In this document: piece by piece, positions 1-11,129 of the stretch
Layout: the number at the start of each line of letters is the position of its first letter
How positions within the stretch are numbered: the stretch's first letter is position 1
Assembly (NCBI GenBank): GCA_003427395.1
Contig: BFEA01000631.1
Coordinates: forward strand, 609,843 to 673,842
Source: Chara braunii
Lineage: Eukaryota > Streptophyta > Charophyceae > Charales > Characeae
Direction of reading: 5' to 3'
Length of the DNA: 64,000 nucleotides
Program-made: the position numbers and the translations under genes
The notes under the pieces: model-generated
The model's input: only the letters and a program-made list of their open reading frames with translations
Database searches by the model: none
What the model was told of the DNA's origin: nothing

Positions 1-780
1 AGAGAGAGAGAAACCTAGAGCAAAAGAGATGACTAACGTAGGGAAAGAAACCTAGCGCTGAGGGAGATAGGTAGCGCGGAGAGTGAGGGCAAGCATTTGG
101 GGGAGAGGCGAGTGCAGAGAAGAAAGGTGAGCGCAAAAGAGGGAAGTTGCGCTCAGAGAAGTAGGGACGCAGTGAGGAAAGTGAGAAATTGGTTAACGCA
201 AAAGCGATGGTGCGGGAATTGCTTTAAGCCGCAAAGGAAATGACCGAGAGCATATTGGGTTGCACCGTTTTTATGCTGAAACTTCTCGTTCCGACCCAGN
301 GGGGACGCTGGGTGGGGGTTTGGTATTATGTCGGAGGGCACGGTGTCCCAACCCTCCTGTGTACCAAGTCTCTGCATAGTGCCAGTTTCCTGCGCTGGTA
401 CCTGGATCATTTCTCGGCGTGGACAGATCCCGACGGCGTAGCCCTCAGCAAAAGGGGTGCGCCACAGGACTTTCATTGGTCCACGCAGGCTCGGCGCCCT
501 GCTGTACAGCAAAGCACAACCGGCCTGTGGCCGTGGTAGCCGCAGGGTTCGCCATGGGACGCGGAAGTAGAGAGATAGGCGCTGTCTTTTCTATTATGCA
601 CCGACCACCCCTCTACAAGGTTATGGGTCAGATGCATGACACTGACAGCAGTCAGAGAAACAGAAGGCTAAATAAAAAAGCAGCAAGAAAATAAAAATGG
701 AAAAGAAAACAGGGTTCTAACTTTAACGCAGTTGGACTACTAGCTTCCGTTCGGGGAAATCTGATGGCCTCTGAACCCCG
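1..780. other. Unassigned GA-rich segment
   Basis: The first 240 bases are strongly purine-rich (a short GA repeat at 1-12, then GAG-type words). The rest is mixed. Overlapping short open frames occur on both strands and none looks like a protein domain I know. One N lies at position 300. I see no RNA gene or recognisable repeat boundary. Confidence 0.4.
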
Positions 781-1640
781 GTTATCGTTGCGTCTCACTC
801 TATTATTATTATTATTATTTACTTGTTGTTATCGTTATCCCTTTTTCCGCTTTCCTTGATTAGTCTGTTGTTTCGTAGGGAGACCAACAGGACCGGACTT
901 CGAGTTCGGGTGGTGGTATTGTGGTCTAGGCCCAACCTTTTGAATATTATCTGTATCGGGTCCGTGCACCTGAGGCTCTGCGCGATAGGACCCCAGTAGC
1001 TGTACTGCAGGGTAGATGCAGTGGGCCTGAAAAAGGGAAGTGTGAAAAAGAAGGGAAAGGGGTAAGGATGAAAATCGGGTTTTGGGCTTGTGCGTGAACT
1101 TGCAACGCTATTCAGGCGAAGCCTGCGGCACGAAGGAAACTTGAAGCGCCGTCTTTGCTTTCCTCATTGATTGTCGTTTATTACTATTACTATTATTATT
1201 ATTATTATCAGCATTAATTTTTCCTATTTCCAGTTTCCCGCCTGTCGGCCTGTCATCTCACGGGAAGGCCAACGGTTCGTATTTCAAACTCGGCGACTCA
1301 TAGCCTAAGTAGGCCCTTCCCACGTATACAGTTTGTGGGTGTGCTTCGATCTGACATCGTGCGGCAGGACCTCAAAAGGAGGGCGACCCGCGGCCGCATT
1401 GGTAGGAGGCCTATCAACCCCTTCATGGAGGGTCATAAGCCCCCTCCTTGCCATCGGACACGGGCACCCAATTGAGATAGACCGAGGTTGCACTAAAAAG
1501 GGGGAAAGTGCGATCATCGGTTCCTCGTTATGGGACCGTAGTGCCGAACCTGTTGTCATATTGCAAGGGTCTGGAACTGTCAAGAGAGACGCTAGTTCGT
1601 GATCGATCGATTGGGTCATAGTCACGAGTGTTTCTCTAAA
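781..1640. repeat. Two parallel segments, each led by an (ATT)n microsatellite
   Basis: ATT repeats at about 800-820 and 1181-1209 are each followed by a T/C-rich stretch, then a segment with similar word order (a Tn-GTAGGGAGACC or CACGGGAAGGCC block, then TTCGAGTTCGGG or TTTCAAACTCGG, then a TAGGCCC block about 90 bases on). This looks like an old ~380-bp duplication or two copies of one dispersed repeat. Similarity is by eye and weak. A distant echo of the TAGGCCCT block occurs near 42.1 kb. Confidence 0.3.
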
Positions 1641-1911
1641 AGGTATTCGGTTTTAATTTGCAAATCATTTTGAAAACTGTAAAATTCCTGAAATACTGGT
1701 AAGGTCTGAAAAGGACTAATCTGAGTCCTTCGTTCAGAACGCAGAGGATAGACCTATAAAAGGGAGAGGGAGTTGAGATGTTGTCCATGGCAAGTCGACT
1801 GGTGATATACAGTCTATACTGCGAGTTCTGGTGGGAAGTGGTCTGCTATAGGAGGTCTACGGTTTAGTGTTGTGCTATTTATCAAAGCGGGGCTGGCTAT
1901 ACTGAGTGGCA

Positions 1912-2529
1912 ATGGCGCTACACGGCTATAGACCTGGCTGTTGGCGGCAGACGGTGCGCTGGGTCCCAGTGTCGGGTGAAGGCCCCCTCATTACGACGGC
2001 CCTGAACTATGATGGGGGAGAAGTAGTTCGACTGAAGGTCTTTGTTGAAGGGGCGAGAGAGGAGGAAATGCGCGGTGACCAGAGGCTGCAGGCGGCCATT
2101 TCCAAAGCGCGCGACAGGGCGGAGCGGAGGTGCAGAAGAGACGGGGTGACTGTGGGCTTGAGGGTGACGGTCATCTACCACGAGACTGAGTCATCAACCG
2201 GGACCGAGACAAGAGAGGAACAACACAAGGAGAGAGACTTGGGTGGGGAGAGTGAAATGAGCGAGGCGGACCGGGAAACGGAACTCAGGTCCTGGACAGG
2301 CCGAAGGAGATCCAAAGGCATCATCGAGCCGCGGAGCCGGTGGAAAAAGGACATGAGGCCAACTCTCGAAAACTCATGCCCAGAGGCCGCGGAACAAAAA
2401 CACAGCAGAACAAGGGGAAAGGACGTGTCTGAGGCAGCGGTACAAGGGGTGAGCGTATTGGTCATTCACAAGACGGGGTACGGACGACGAGGCGATGACA
2501 TACGTACGCGTGGCACAGCCAGGGGGTGA
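1912..2529 (+). CDS. Hypothetical protein, about 205 residues, charged
   Basis: This open frame begins at ATG 1912 and ends in TGA at 2527-2529. I do not recognise it. Residues about 25-95 look protein-like: a hydrophobic strand (VVRLKVFV), a polar turn, a long basic helix rich in Arg and Ala, then a second strand (LRVTVIYH). The C-terminal half is hydrophilic, rich in Glu, Arg and Lys, and probably disordered. The strand-helix-strand layout resembles the small frames at 5.4 and 6.7 kb, but the residues do not clearly match. No intron signals, promoter or partner gene can be assigned, and other frames are also partly open here. It may be a real small gene, an exon, or a chance frame in GC-rich DNA. 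Confidence 0.3.
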   Translation: MALHGYRPGCWRQTVRWVPVSGEGPLITTALNYDGGEVVRLKVFVEGAREEEMRGDQRLQAAISKARDRAERRCRRDGVTVGLRVTVIYHETESSTGTETREEQHKERDLGGESEMSEADRETELRSWTGRRRSKGIIEPRSRWKKDMRPTLENSCPEAAEQKHSRTRGKDVSEAAVQGVSVLVIHKTGYGRRGDDIRTRGTARG

Positions 2530-5334
2530 GTAAGAGGGAGAGAAGAGGTTGAATTAAGGGCTAAAGGGCAGTGCACGAGAACGGAGCGTGAGCCTACTGC
2601 GCCCGTCAGAGAAGGGGAACAGAACGGATCCTGAAACGGAGGCAAGTGCAGTAGGATGGGGACAAGCTCATGGATTCCTCTGACAAGTGGCGCGCCCTGG
2701 GAAGAGCAAGAGGGCGGTCAACAAGAGATGTAAGAGAGAATGGGCAGCACGCCTGAGACGTGCATGACAATCTGATAGAGTGGGGCGAGAGGGTCAACGG
2801 CAAGAAAAGGAAAGAGACGAGAACTGAATGCGTGTGCGGTGATGCTGACGTCAACTGAACTGCAATGTGTGACTAGCCAGTGAGGAGAGGACGTATTGAG
2901 ATGGGCTGTGCCGATGGTGCGTGTAAGGTAGCGAGTTTACAGTCGTAAAGAAGGGGTGCAAAGGAGAGGGAGACTTGACGGATGAGCTGACGCAGCGCTG
3001 CTGATGTCAGCGTGCGTGCATGGTTCTGGGACGTACTGTTGATATCAACACATGTGCATATTACGAGACTCATTTCTTGGGGAGAAAGGGTCCATTTCGC
3101 TCTCGCCTAAACCTGTTAGCAAGGGAAACCTTGGTGAACATGATAGTGGGGTTTCGAGGATGACAACGCATGGGAAAGAGGAGTGCAGTTAATTTGGACA
3201 TCTAAGTGACCTGAGTCTTGTGTTACGGGAATGTGTATGTCGTGTCAGAATTAGGAGTTTGGCGAGTGTGAGCAGCTGTTGTTTCGCAACGAGGATGAAG
3301 GTAGAACATCAGACTTCTTTCCGTGGCATGTCGTCTTGACTGAGTAAAGGATGGTAACGGTACCGAATAAGAGGAGAAGGAGATTAGTATTCAGACTGCA
3401 CCGGTTATCGAGCCCTAAGGTTGTGTTGGATAGTCTGACCGTTCTTCTTCTTCTTTTTGACTTCCCTGGCTAGTTTTCGATGAAACTATGATGACCAAGG
3501 CTCCGGTTTGCTGGACTAAGATTGACGGGCCAGGAAATGTAGTCTAGAACGCGAGCGTCCTTATCACTGGGACATCGGACTTATCCGAGTTCGGAGGTGC
3601 TTAATCGATCCAACAGTTTCAACTTACTGCATACTGTAATCAGACCAGTCAATAGCTGCTCCTGCTGACAGAAGTAAGACTATACAACTTTGGCTTGGAT
3701 AATCGAAACCAACAGTCAGTATGGAGAGGGGCNAGACTGCACAGATAAGGAAATTGGCTTTCCTCTTGCTGCTGTGTCTTTTGTTCCCCCTTTTAGCCCG
3801 TCTATCCGTTGTTGAGCATTGATGTCAAAACCCTGTGGGCGGAATTGCGTGAGTGTGACTNTGTCGACTCATTACCTTATTGAAGTTACTCGATGNGTAT
3901 CAGTTNTGGCATGGTATGNCTCTGGTTTGACTAAGGAAATNATTGTTCACTGTGAACCGAGCGAATGAAAACTCGATACGATAAAGTATGACGAACGTGG
4001 TTGATGGGGAAGAGGGGAGTAATATTGAAAAGAATTGCTTACATCCTTATTAAGGTCCTTCTTGATGGTGACTGATTGGTTCTATTTGAGTAACCTGACC
4101 TGCTGGTCATTCAAGTAATTATGNATATATACACGCGTACTATTATGCGAAGANTCCCCTTTTCTTGAACAGAGTCAAGGAAGGGACAGGAAGGGTCAGG
4201 GCCTTGATAGCTAAACAGACGGCCTGTTATTTGGCAGGTGTCCTATCATGAGCATACAAGTCTTTTCTTGAGCCAAATCACAGGGTACTTCACGTTTAGT
4301 GACTTTCGGTCTTCTGACATGTATTGTGCGAAGGCTACAAGTTGACTTGCCAGCATTTCGTGCATAACCGACTAGCGACTAAGAGTACGGACTCTGAAGT
4401 TAACGATTAGTATTGCTCGCATCTTCTACAAAAGGGAAACGTCGATTGATGCCATTATAAAATTATTAGCCGTGTCTGGTGAAAAGGTTCTTTGTAAACG
4501 TTCATGCTTACTGAGACTGGTCTGGGGATGTTTCAATAACGCCGTCACCATTACCTACTTTCCCTTACCCGACTAGCCGTTCAAACTTGTCCGGCACTCA
4601 ACATGCCAGCGCGCACATGGCTGGTGTTCAGTGTGGCTCAGCTATGAGAGTCTAAACTGCAGACAGTTTAGAGGGAAAAAAAACTAACGGGGAACTAACT
4701 ACGATAAGAACTTTTGTTGACACCAGATTGGAATGAACAGCGAATGTTTGCTTCTGGGTACAGAGAGTTGATGATTCACGTTGCATGACATTAATGTCAT
4801 TTGTGGTCTGGCACACGCAGTCCCTCCCCTCGACCGTGCATAATCGTCTATTTAAGTTTGGGANTGGGACANTCTTAAGCGGAGATTTNACCTGCTGGTT
4901 ATTGGTAGAGCCTTCCCCTTCTNTGTTATGGCAAANNATTATGTGGGNCAGACNAGTGAGNTGGGATATCACCAAAAGCATGCAAACGCGGACAGGCGAT
5001 GTAACTCTTACCCAAGAGTCTCACTTCTGAAACAAAACTACTCTAGGACATTATAAAACATTGAATCAGCTGCTGATTACGCGATTAGTATTCAGACTTT
5101 TGGAATGGTCCATCCCAGATACTCAAACTGACGAGGATTAGATCACTAACTTCAGCATGTCCTATATGCGACTATCTTGAGTCAGTTTGAATAAGGCTCA
5201 ACAAGTGCTTCCCAGACCTCTATTTTGTTAAGCCCTGATGGTAGNGGCAATTATCTAGCGTGNCTGAGAATANTACTAATTAATCCGAAGTNTGGTNNTT
5301 CCCTAAGAAATTGGAACTGACAGAGAGGTCAGTA
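2530..5334. other. Unassigned sequence with scattered Ns
   Basis: No convincing coding frame, RNA gene or sharp repeat. The words GATTAGTATTCAGACT (near 3383 and 5082) and a partial form near 4404 recur, which hints at an old dispersed repeat. Single Ns become frequent after 3.7 kb, so frames here are unreliable. Confidence 0.35.
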
Positions 5335-5404
5335 ACCAGTGATACTACCCTGGAAGACGTAAAAAGAAAAGAAACAATGANAGAGGAGGAGGTTCTGGTG
5401 GTGA
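5335..5404 (+). repeat. Left arm of a 70-bp inverted repeat
   Basis: These 70 bases are nearly the exact reverse complement of 5786-5855, with only a few mismatches and Ns. The spacer is 381 bases and holds most of the small frame ending at 5622. The arm lies inside that frame's upstream extension and would encode an acidic and basic stretch. Transcribed, the arms could fold into a long stem. Confidence 0.8.
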
Positions 5405-5622
5405 AAGGTAGNTTAATCAGAGACAAGAGAGAGGGATGGGANGAAGAGGCNTGTGTAGACATGGAACTTCATAGGTTGGCTCAGAGGGGAGTCGCCGTCG
5501 GGATGGCAGAGGGAAAGAAATATATCGNATATGTGTTGTACTATTATGGCCGCGATGGTAAGCTGCACAATACCAGTTCGAGTTTTGAGACCGTTGAGCA
5601 GGCTAGAATCAAGCTCGTGTGA
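5377..5622 (+). CDS. Small hypothetical protein, paralogue of the 6.75-kb frame
   Basis: About 81 residues from ATG 5377; the frame is open upstream to 5311 and a later ATG lies at 5461. Ns interrupt several codons. The C-terminal ~60 residues share a layout with the protein at 6747-7001: a Trp, then E..xVD, a helix of about 24 residues, then the strand pattern I.Y..YY, a turn ending in DG or NG followed by K/R-L, and a final E..AR..V. The two are therefore probably diverged copies of one small domain. I do not recognise the family and assign no function. The frame lies between the arms of a 70-bp inverted repeat, with its N-terminus partly inside the left arm. It could be a broken exon. Confidence 0.35.
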   Translation: MXEEEVLVVKGXLIRDKREGWXEEXCVDMELHRLAQRGVAVGMAEGKKYIXYVLYYYGRDGKLHNTSSSFETVEQARIKLV

Positions 5623-5785
5623 GCCCGTGGCGCCAAGACCATCTCTAGAGAGCCNTGCCGGTATTAATCGGACAGTGACAGGTCGCGGTTTTCCTTTACA
5701 ATAGTACAATGTGTGATCTCACGACTCCATGACAAAGCTAGCACTCGCACCAATAATTTTTGAAACTTGATTGATTTGCTTCTCG

Positions 5786-5855
5786 TCACCACCAGAACCT
5801 CCTCCTCTCTCATTCTTCCTTTTCTTTTTACGTCTTCNAGGGTAGTATCACTGGT
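5786..5855 (-). repeat. Right arm of the 70-bp inverted repeat
   Basis: Reverse complement of 5335-5404. The copy is better conserved than the surrounding sequence, so it is either recent or maintained by gene conversion. Confidence 0.8.
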
Positions 5856-6059
5856 CTTTGGATAATAACAGGGAACCAGACTTTGAAACTAGACCCTGAA
5901 ACCANGCTCNGATAGCCTGCCGAAATCAAAAAGGGCAAGAGAGTGCTCGGACTCCTCTCTTGATGGACCTCGACACNAGGTCTAATCANCTTGCCCCGTA
6001 TNGTCTTTGATACTCAACACTGTTGGCAGCNGACAGTACTCCACCCAGCTACCAGTGAG

Positions 6060-6700
6060 TCGGGCCTTGTGCTGCTAGCAGTAATCGAACGGTCAGATGA
6101 ACAGTTTCTAATCAGCAGACGAACAGCTTCCTAACCGGCAGACAATCAGTGACTTGGTCAACACTTAATCAGCTTCCTAATCAGCAGTCAGTCAGTTCTC
6201 TTGATCAGTGATCAGGCTAGCACTCAGAAGAAGTATTCAGTTCAACGTACATTTCAACGTTCATTTCAGCCTACAGTTCACTATCCAGTCCAACATTCAG
6301 ATCCATCATTTAGATCCAACATTCAGATCCAACATTTGGACCCAACATTCAGACTCAGCGTTCGGAAATAACATTTAAGAAACAACATGCAGAGAACAGC
6401 AAGCAAACAGTTTTTCGAAAATATTAAGTAATCAGTTTCTAGAATGACGAGCAGTCAGTTTTTCTAGAACAACGAGCAATCAAGTTTTCAGAGCGGCAAA
6501 CAGTCAGTCTTCTGATCAGTAGTTGAACGAGCCCTCTGATCAGCAGCTGCTAAGTCTTCTAGTCAATAATTGCATAGTCCTCGAATCAACATCAAGATGC
6601 AGCATCCAAGAAACAACAACTAGTTATCAGCAAACAACTTTCTGCAGTCCAACGGTCAACACAGTAACCCCTTTTCACGCCCAGATCATCTGAGAATCAC
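6060..6700. repeat. Degenerate short-repeat tract (CAG/TCAGT and AACATTCAG words)
   Basis: From about 6060 the sequence is built from loosely repeated words such as CAGTCAGT, ATCAGCAG and TCAACAT. Between about 6285 and 6360 the word TCCAACATTCAGA recurs at roughly 13-16 base spacing. It resumes at 7030-7125, so two stretches precede the small frames at 6747 and 7182. It has few G bases and looks like an unstructured transcribed leader, but that is inference. Confidence 0.5.
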
Positions 6701-6746
6701 CCGTCTTGAGTCGGGTGAACCAATGTAGCGGGAGATCGGCGGGAGT

Positions 6747-7001
6747 ATGGACAGCGACAACACAATTAGAATCTTCTGCTCGCTGTATCAGAGCACTGCG
6801 GAGACCTGGAGGGAGAGTGCAGTTGATGAGTACAATCAGCAGACTACTATGATGATGGAAAGTGCACTGGCCCTGGTGAGAAATCATGCAAAAATAGAGT
6901 ACACATACTACCTGCATGATACGAACGGCAGATTGTGTGCCACCATAACTTCTGTGGGTATTATTGAGGGAGCAAGAAGGACTGTCGGCGACCATCAGTG
7001 A
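6747..7001 (+). CDS. Small hypothetical protein, 84 residues
   Basis: A complete frame from ATG 6747 to TGA 6999-7001. It has a hydrophobic strand near residues 6-12 (TIRIFCS), a Trp near 21, a Met-rich helix (about 28-48), a second strand (IEYTYYL), a DTNGR turn and a terminal AR..V helix. The order and several positions match the frame ending at 5622. The protein is too small for confident family assignment and I know of no match. It sits between the two CAG-word repeat tracts, 180 bases before the next frame on the same strand. It could be a short gene, an exon, or a piece of an old mobile element. Confidence 0.4.
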   Translation: MDSDNTIRIFCSLYQSTAETWRESAVDEYNQQTTMMMESALALVRNHAKIEYTYYLHDTNGRLCATITSVGIIEGARRTVGDHQ

Positions 7002-7181
7002 GCGTTTAGCCTCCAAATAGGTGCTGCTCACTTTATCCGGATATTCAGCAAACAATCATCAGCAATCAATTATTAGCGATCAATTTCTAGCAGTCAGTTT
7101 TCAACAATCTGTTTTCCTGCAATTAGTTTGGTAACCAGTTCTCCGGGANCATCAGATCAATCTGTACCGGCAAGGGTACTC

Positions 7182-7844
7182 ATGAGCANAGTTCAGTCTA
7201 TGCCGGTCAGCGAGTCAGTGCTGGCCAACCTCAATCGGATCTTATGCAAGGAGGCATTCCATTACCGGTATGTTAGTGCCATCGGCTTCAGACAGGGGAA
7301 TTTGTCAATCTTCATTGTCCAGACTAGTTTTGCTGATGGCACTATCCATAGTCTGAGGCCTTACCTGAAGAAGGGCAAGGAGACTCATGAGCTTTTTGAT
7401 TCAGTCTGGATCTGAGCCACCGAATATCTTGAGCAGAGAGAGAGGGAGCTCGATGAGATTGGCACTACGCTGATCCGCAGCTTCGGGCCAATGCTTTATA
7501 CCGACTATCCTAGGCCTCCAGTCCCTTCCCTTCTCACCGATGGCACGAGTTGGTTGGATGTGATTGGTTTGGCAAAGAGGTATATCTCTCCTGCGGTGAT
7601 CGACATTGAGGCATTGACATAGCTCACCGAGTACCCCTACCTCAGACGAGGGGTCTTTTCAGTGGATGGACTGCCTACCTTGTGGGAGGAGTTTTGCTCA
7701 ATGGTTAACTACCGTGTCATGTGCCTCGGATGGTCATTCTCAGAGCTAGTTGGCTACAGGTGGCTTTTTGTCACGAAGCCTCAGTCTCAGATTGTACGTA
7801 GGCGTGGACCTCGGCACCAAAGAGGAGTAGTGAAAAGAGATTGA
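7182..7844 (+). pseudogene. Broken reading frame, about 221 codons, two in-frame stops
   Basis: A single forward frame runs from ATG 7182 to TGA 7842-7844, interrupted only by TGA at 7413-7415 and TAG at 7620-7622. The three pieces read as one protein: an N-terminal helix, a strand-rich part (SAIGF..NLSIFIV), a middle part with many acidic residues and YPRPP, then an aromatic-rich C-terminus (LPTLWEEF, GWSFSELVGYRWLF) and a basic tail (RRRGPRHQRG). Such length in one frame with only two stops is unlikely by chance, so this is probably a decayed or wrongly assembled gene. Two Ns in the first 70 bases reduce reliability. I do not recognise the family. It follows two small frames on the same strand and may be part of the same gene or element. 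Confidence 0.5.
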
Positions 7845-8900
7845 GAGATGGACCAGAGGGATGAGTGAGGACTCTTGAGAGCTGCTGACCACGCTCGTTT
7901 ATGTGTACTTTTTGATATTATTATGTGTTCTCATTCTTCCCTCACTAGATTGTCTCTGTTTTGTTCGAGTCAGTCAGTTTTGTTTTCTGCATTATTCTTG
8001 CTTGATGATTGTTATTGTGGACGTTTTGTCACAGTTCTCAAAATCAGATTGACATAATTGATGCATGCATAACACCCCATAATTTTATGATTATTGTTTG
8101 TATTAATCCTCCGCTGTTCCGAATCAAAATAAAAAATTCCTAAGACCGGGGACCGGCGAAGATCGCAATTGAAGGGTCTCGCTCGAAGCCGGACGCACAC
8201 AACAGGAAGGGATTTGCATTATTTAATTTATTTTATTTATTGCAATCACATACAAAATCCTGCGTGACAGCCTGTTGGCTTTCCGGTTGCCCTAAGAGGC
8301 TCGACTGAAGAAGTGCGACACCGTGCACAACCCTCCAATAAGGGAATGTGTGGGGGCTGCACCCACCAGCAGGTGCATTGCCTATGACGGCAGGGAGGGC
8401 GATACCAGTCAGGGGTCAGCCGGTAACATCAGGATCGGGCCTCCTCGATGGGTCAGTCACTGTGCCATCCCTCAGGTCCCCTCCCCCTATGAGTGTTATT
8501 GGTATGTACTCAGTATCGTACGGGGAAGGGACCAGCGGAGACCTCTAGCAGCAGGCAGAGTGCGAAGGGCAGAAGCCGTGTGGAGGAAACAGGGGACGGA
8601 CACTAAGGACTACGAAGAGAGGTGATAAGCACCGGGCGCTAAGACCGTGAGGGCGAGCGATAGGCAGCGGGGAAAATAGCGTTGCGGACTGACGGACGAG
8701 TCGTTCTTCGAAGGTGGGGGATACCGGGCAGCGCAGATCGAGGGCGGACGAAAACAGACAGTGGGAAGGGCGACAGGCAGCGGGGCAACGAGGACGAGGC
8801 TAGACAGAGGGGAAAACGATGAATGAACCTGGGCGGGATCCTCGCCAGGGCGCAGTCGAAAGTGAGAATGGAGATGGCGATAGGAGAAGAGCTGCCATGG
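7845..8900. other. Unassigned; possible 3' UTR then dispersed-repeat fragments
   Basis: 7875-8060 is T-rich and reads like an untranslated tail of the broken frame before it, though no clear poly(A) signal was chosen. At about 8352-8385 the words CTGCACCCACCAGCAGGTGC reappear in reverse complement near 62.97-63.0 kb, marking a shared dispersed repeat. No coding frame looks real. Confidence 0.4.
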
Positions 8901-8914
8901 GAAGAGAAAGCAAT

Positions 8915-9350
8915 ATCCCGCTCGTTTCTTGAGCAAAACGAGTGGGAAAAAGTTGTAGATAGGGGTTTTTAGGCAAGACGAATTAGATGGCAAGGTTAGA
9001 AAGGTGAGGAAGTTAGTAGAATAAGAGGTAGAAGAAAAATATCATGCGTGGAGATGGAGGGAAGTGAGGGAAAAGGGGGAAGGAAAATCGCTTATCTCGC
9101 TCGTTTCTAGACGAAATCGAGCGAGGGAGGATTCAGAACGGGGTTTTTTGGCCATGGCGACCCCGTTTTTGACGTCAGAATTAGCACAAGGTTAGTGGAA
9201 AAAGGACCTACGAGAAAAAGTGTTGCGCGGAGGTATGGCGGACGAAGAAAAGGGGGAGAAGGAAACCGGCATACTTCGCCCGATTCTCAATGAAACTGGG
9301 TCAGGAAAGATGCGACGTAGGGGGTTTTAGTAGGGGCGAGTACAAAAGTG
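8915..9350 (+). repeat. 180-bp tandem units with a CGCTCGTTTCT dyad
   Basis: Three units start near 8917, 9097 and 9277 (180-base period). Each carries a near-palindrome of the form CTCGCTCGTTTCT, a few bases, then AATCGAGCGAG, followed about 25 bases later by GGGGTTTT. Similar units occur in reverse at 21.9-22.1 and 34.15-34.6 kb and singly at about 16.79-16.86 kb. Confidence 0.65.
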
Positions 9351-9779
9351 GTGTTAGTTTTCGCTCAGACTCGTTAGTTTAGCCGGGGTGAGTGAGGAGG
9401 GCTGCTTGCAAGGGAGAAGGTAAGTGGGAGGATGAATCTTACCGTGTTCTAGTGGAAGATTCACTCTCATTTCGGCACTTTTCGCAGCTACTCCAGAAGA
9501 GCCGATCACTCGCAGCCTCCGCCGCCATCATGGGTGCGCTGAATCTGGCCAGGCCCGGCTTGAAAATTCATTCGATTCTTGCTTCTCCCTCCGATGAGAA
9601 CTGTGGCAAGGAGGCAGCGGGTTGTGGGAGACTTACCTCTTGCCCAATGCATCGCTCAGAAGTGTCGATAGAAGCAGGCTGGCTGGTTTTGCTAGAGCCG
9701 CCGTTTGGGAGAAACATGATGTATCTGGTCGGGTGAGCGCGGGCGATCGGTGGCGGACAGTTGGCGGAGCAGGCTGAAC

Positions 9780-9781
<2 letters not shown>

Positions 9782-9849
<68 letters not shown>
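9782..9849. repeat. (AG)34 microsatellite
   Basis: A perfect AG dinucleotide tract of 68 bases, inside the variable part of composite copy 1. It is absent from the other copies, so it arose or expanded locally. Confidence 0.95.
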
Positions 9850-9851
<2 letters not shown>

Positions 9852-9959
9852 CCCTACCTTGGGCAATGCGTCTCCTCACATTCGGGAGGGAAACTCGTGA
9901 TCCTTTGAGTACCTTCCCATGCTCTAGTAGTTAGAGATCAAAGAGTGATCCTATGTCCT

Positions 9960-10545
9960 AGTGAAGCTTCGTTCGATTTTGTTTAGGCTACCGGCGGGAC
10001 CATCAAGAAGGAGACAGCAGCAGGGCTGGGGACGGCTGTGGGCAGTACACAGTCTGTTGCCACTACTGGCTGCTGCTACCTGCAGCGGACAGTGCCCAGA
10101 CTGCTGCCGTAACTACTGCATACTACTGCTGACCACCGTTGTGTAATACTACTACGGCTATGGGTTGAGCACATCTATTGCCACTACTGGCAGCTGGTGA
10201 CTACTGCGGTTGCCATTGACTGCTGCGGGTGGACTGTTGCTGCAACTGTTGGCTAGGCTGCATACTACTACTGGTTGCTTCAAGCCACTCAATTTGCGGC
10301 TGCACACTGGGGCGGACTGCTACGGATGCGGGCTACGACTGTTGTTGCTGGTAACTGTGGGCTACTGCTGCCGCTGTTGTTGGGAGTTGTTGGTGTTATT
10401 GTTGGCCGCCGCCGAGTACATCAGCTGCATCTAAGGGCTATTATGGGCTGCTGTGCGGTGGTGGTTGGGCTGCAAGAGGGGTTGTTGCTGCTGCATGGTA
10501 GCATGATGGTAAGGGGAGTTAGTGCTGCGAATTAGGAGGTCGTCA
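9960..10545. repeat. CTG/TGC-rich low-complexity tract
   Basis: Nearly 600 bases dominated by GCTGCT, TACTGC and GTTGTTG words. Several frames are open only because of this bias (Leu- and Cys-rich), so no gene is called. Confidence 0.6.
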
Positions 10546-11129
10546 GGGGGTTAGGTTCGGCGATTGACTTCAACAGTTTGACTACGGATCTGAATCAAGC
10601 TGTTAGTTGGCCATCATTGAGGGGCCCTCAGGCGATTGAAGAAAAAAAGGCCCTCTCTCGCGAGTCTGAGTGCACCCCCCTTGGATCTGAGAGTCTCAAA
10701 ACCTTTTCTATCTATCCTCCTTATTCTAAGTCTATTCTGTTGGTTACGAGAGGAAGGTGGCAGGCGGGATTGCAACCCGTAGGACCGCAACAAGACTCTG
10801 TGGGGAGTCAGCCCACCGATTGCGGGAGCTCTGCCGGAACCTAGGCGAGGTTCTGGAGGCAAGGAACCATCAGGTAAACCACTTCTTTATGTATAACCCA
10901 CTACACCCATGTTTGCATATTCCCCCTATAGCTTCATTGATGTATGCGTGCCTGCCCGTATGATTCTTACTCTCTTTTCAAGATTATAACCAAGCTAAGT
11001 AAAGGAATGCATGTATAATGTCAGTTTCAACTTCTTGGTTTTCCCTGAAGGCAGATTGTGGGGTTGCATCTGGGGGAAGGGTGGGAGAAAGGCAGTATTG
11101 CATGAAGTTTGACCGGGTCAACCAAAGGC

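Noticed and set aside
9568-9879. Minus-strand Leu/Ser repeat frames
   Set aside because: Produced by the AG microsatellite.
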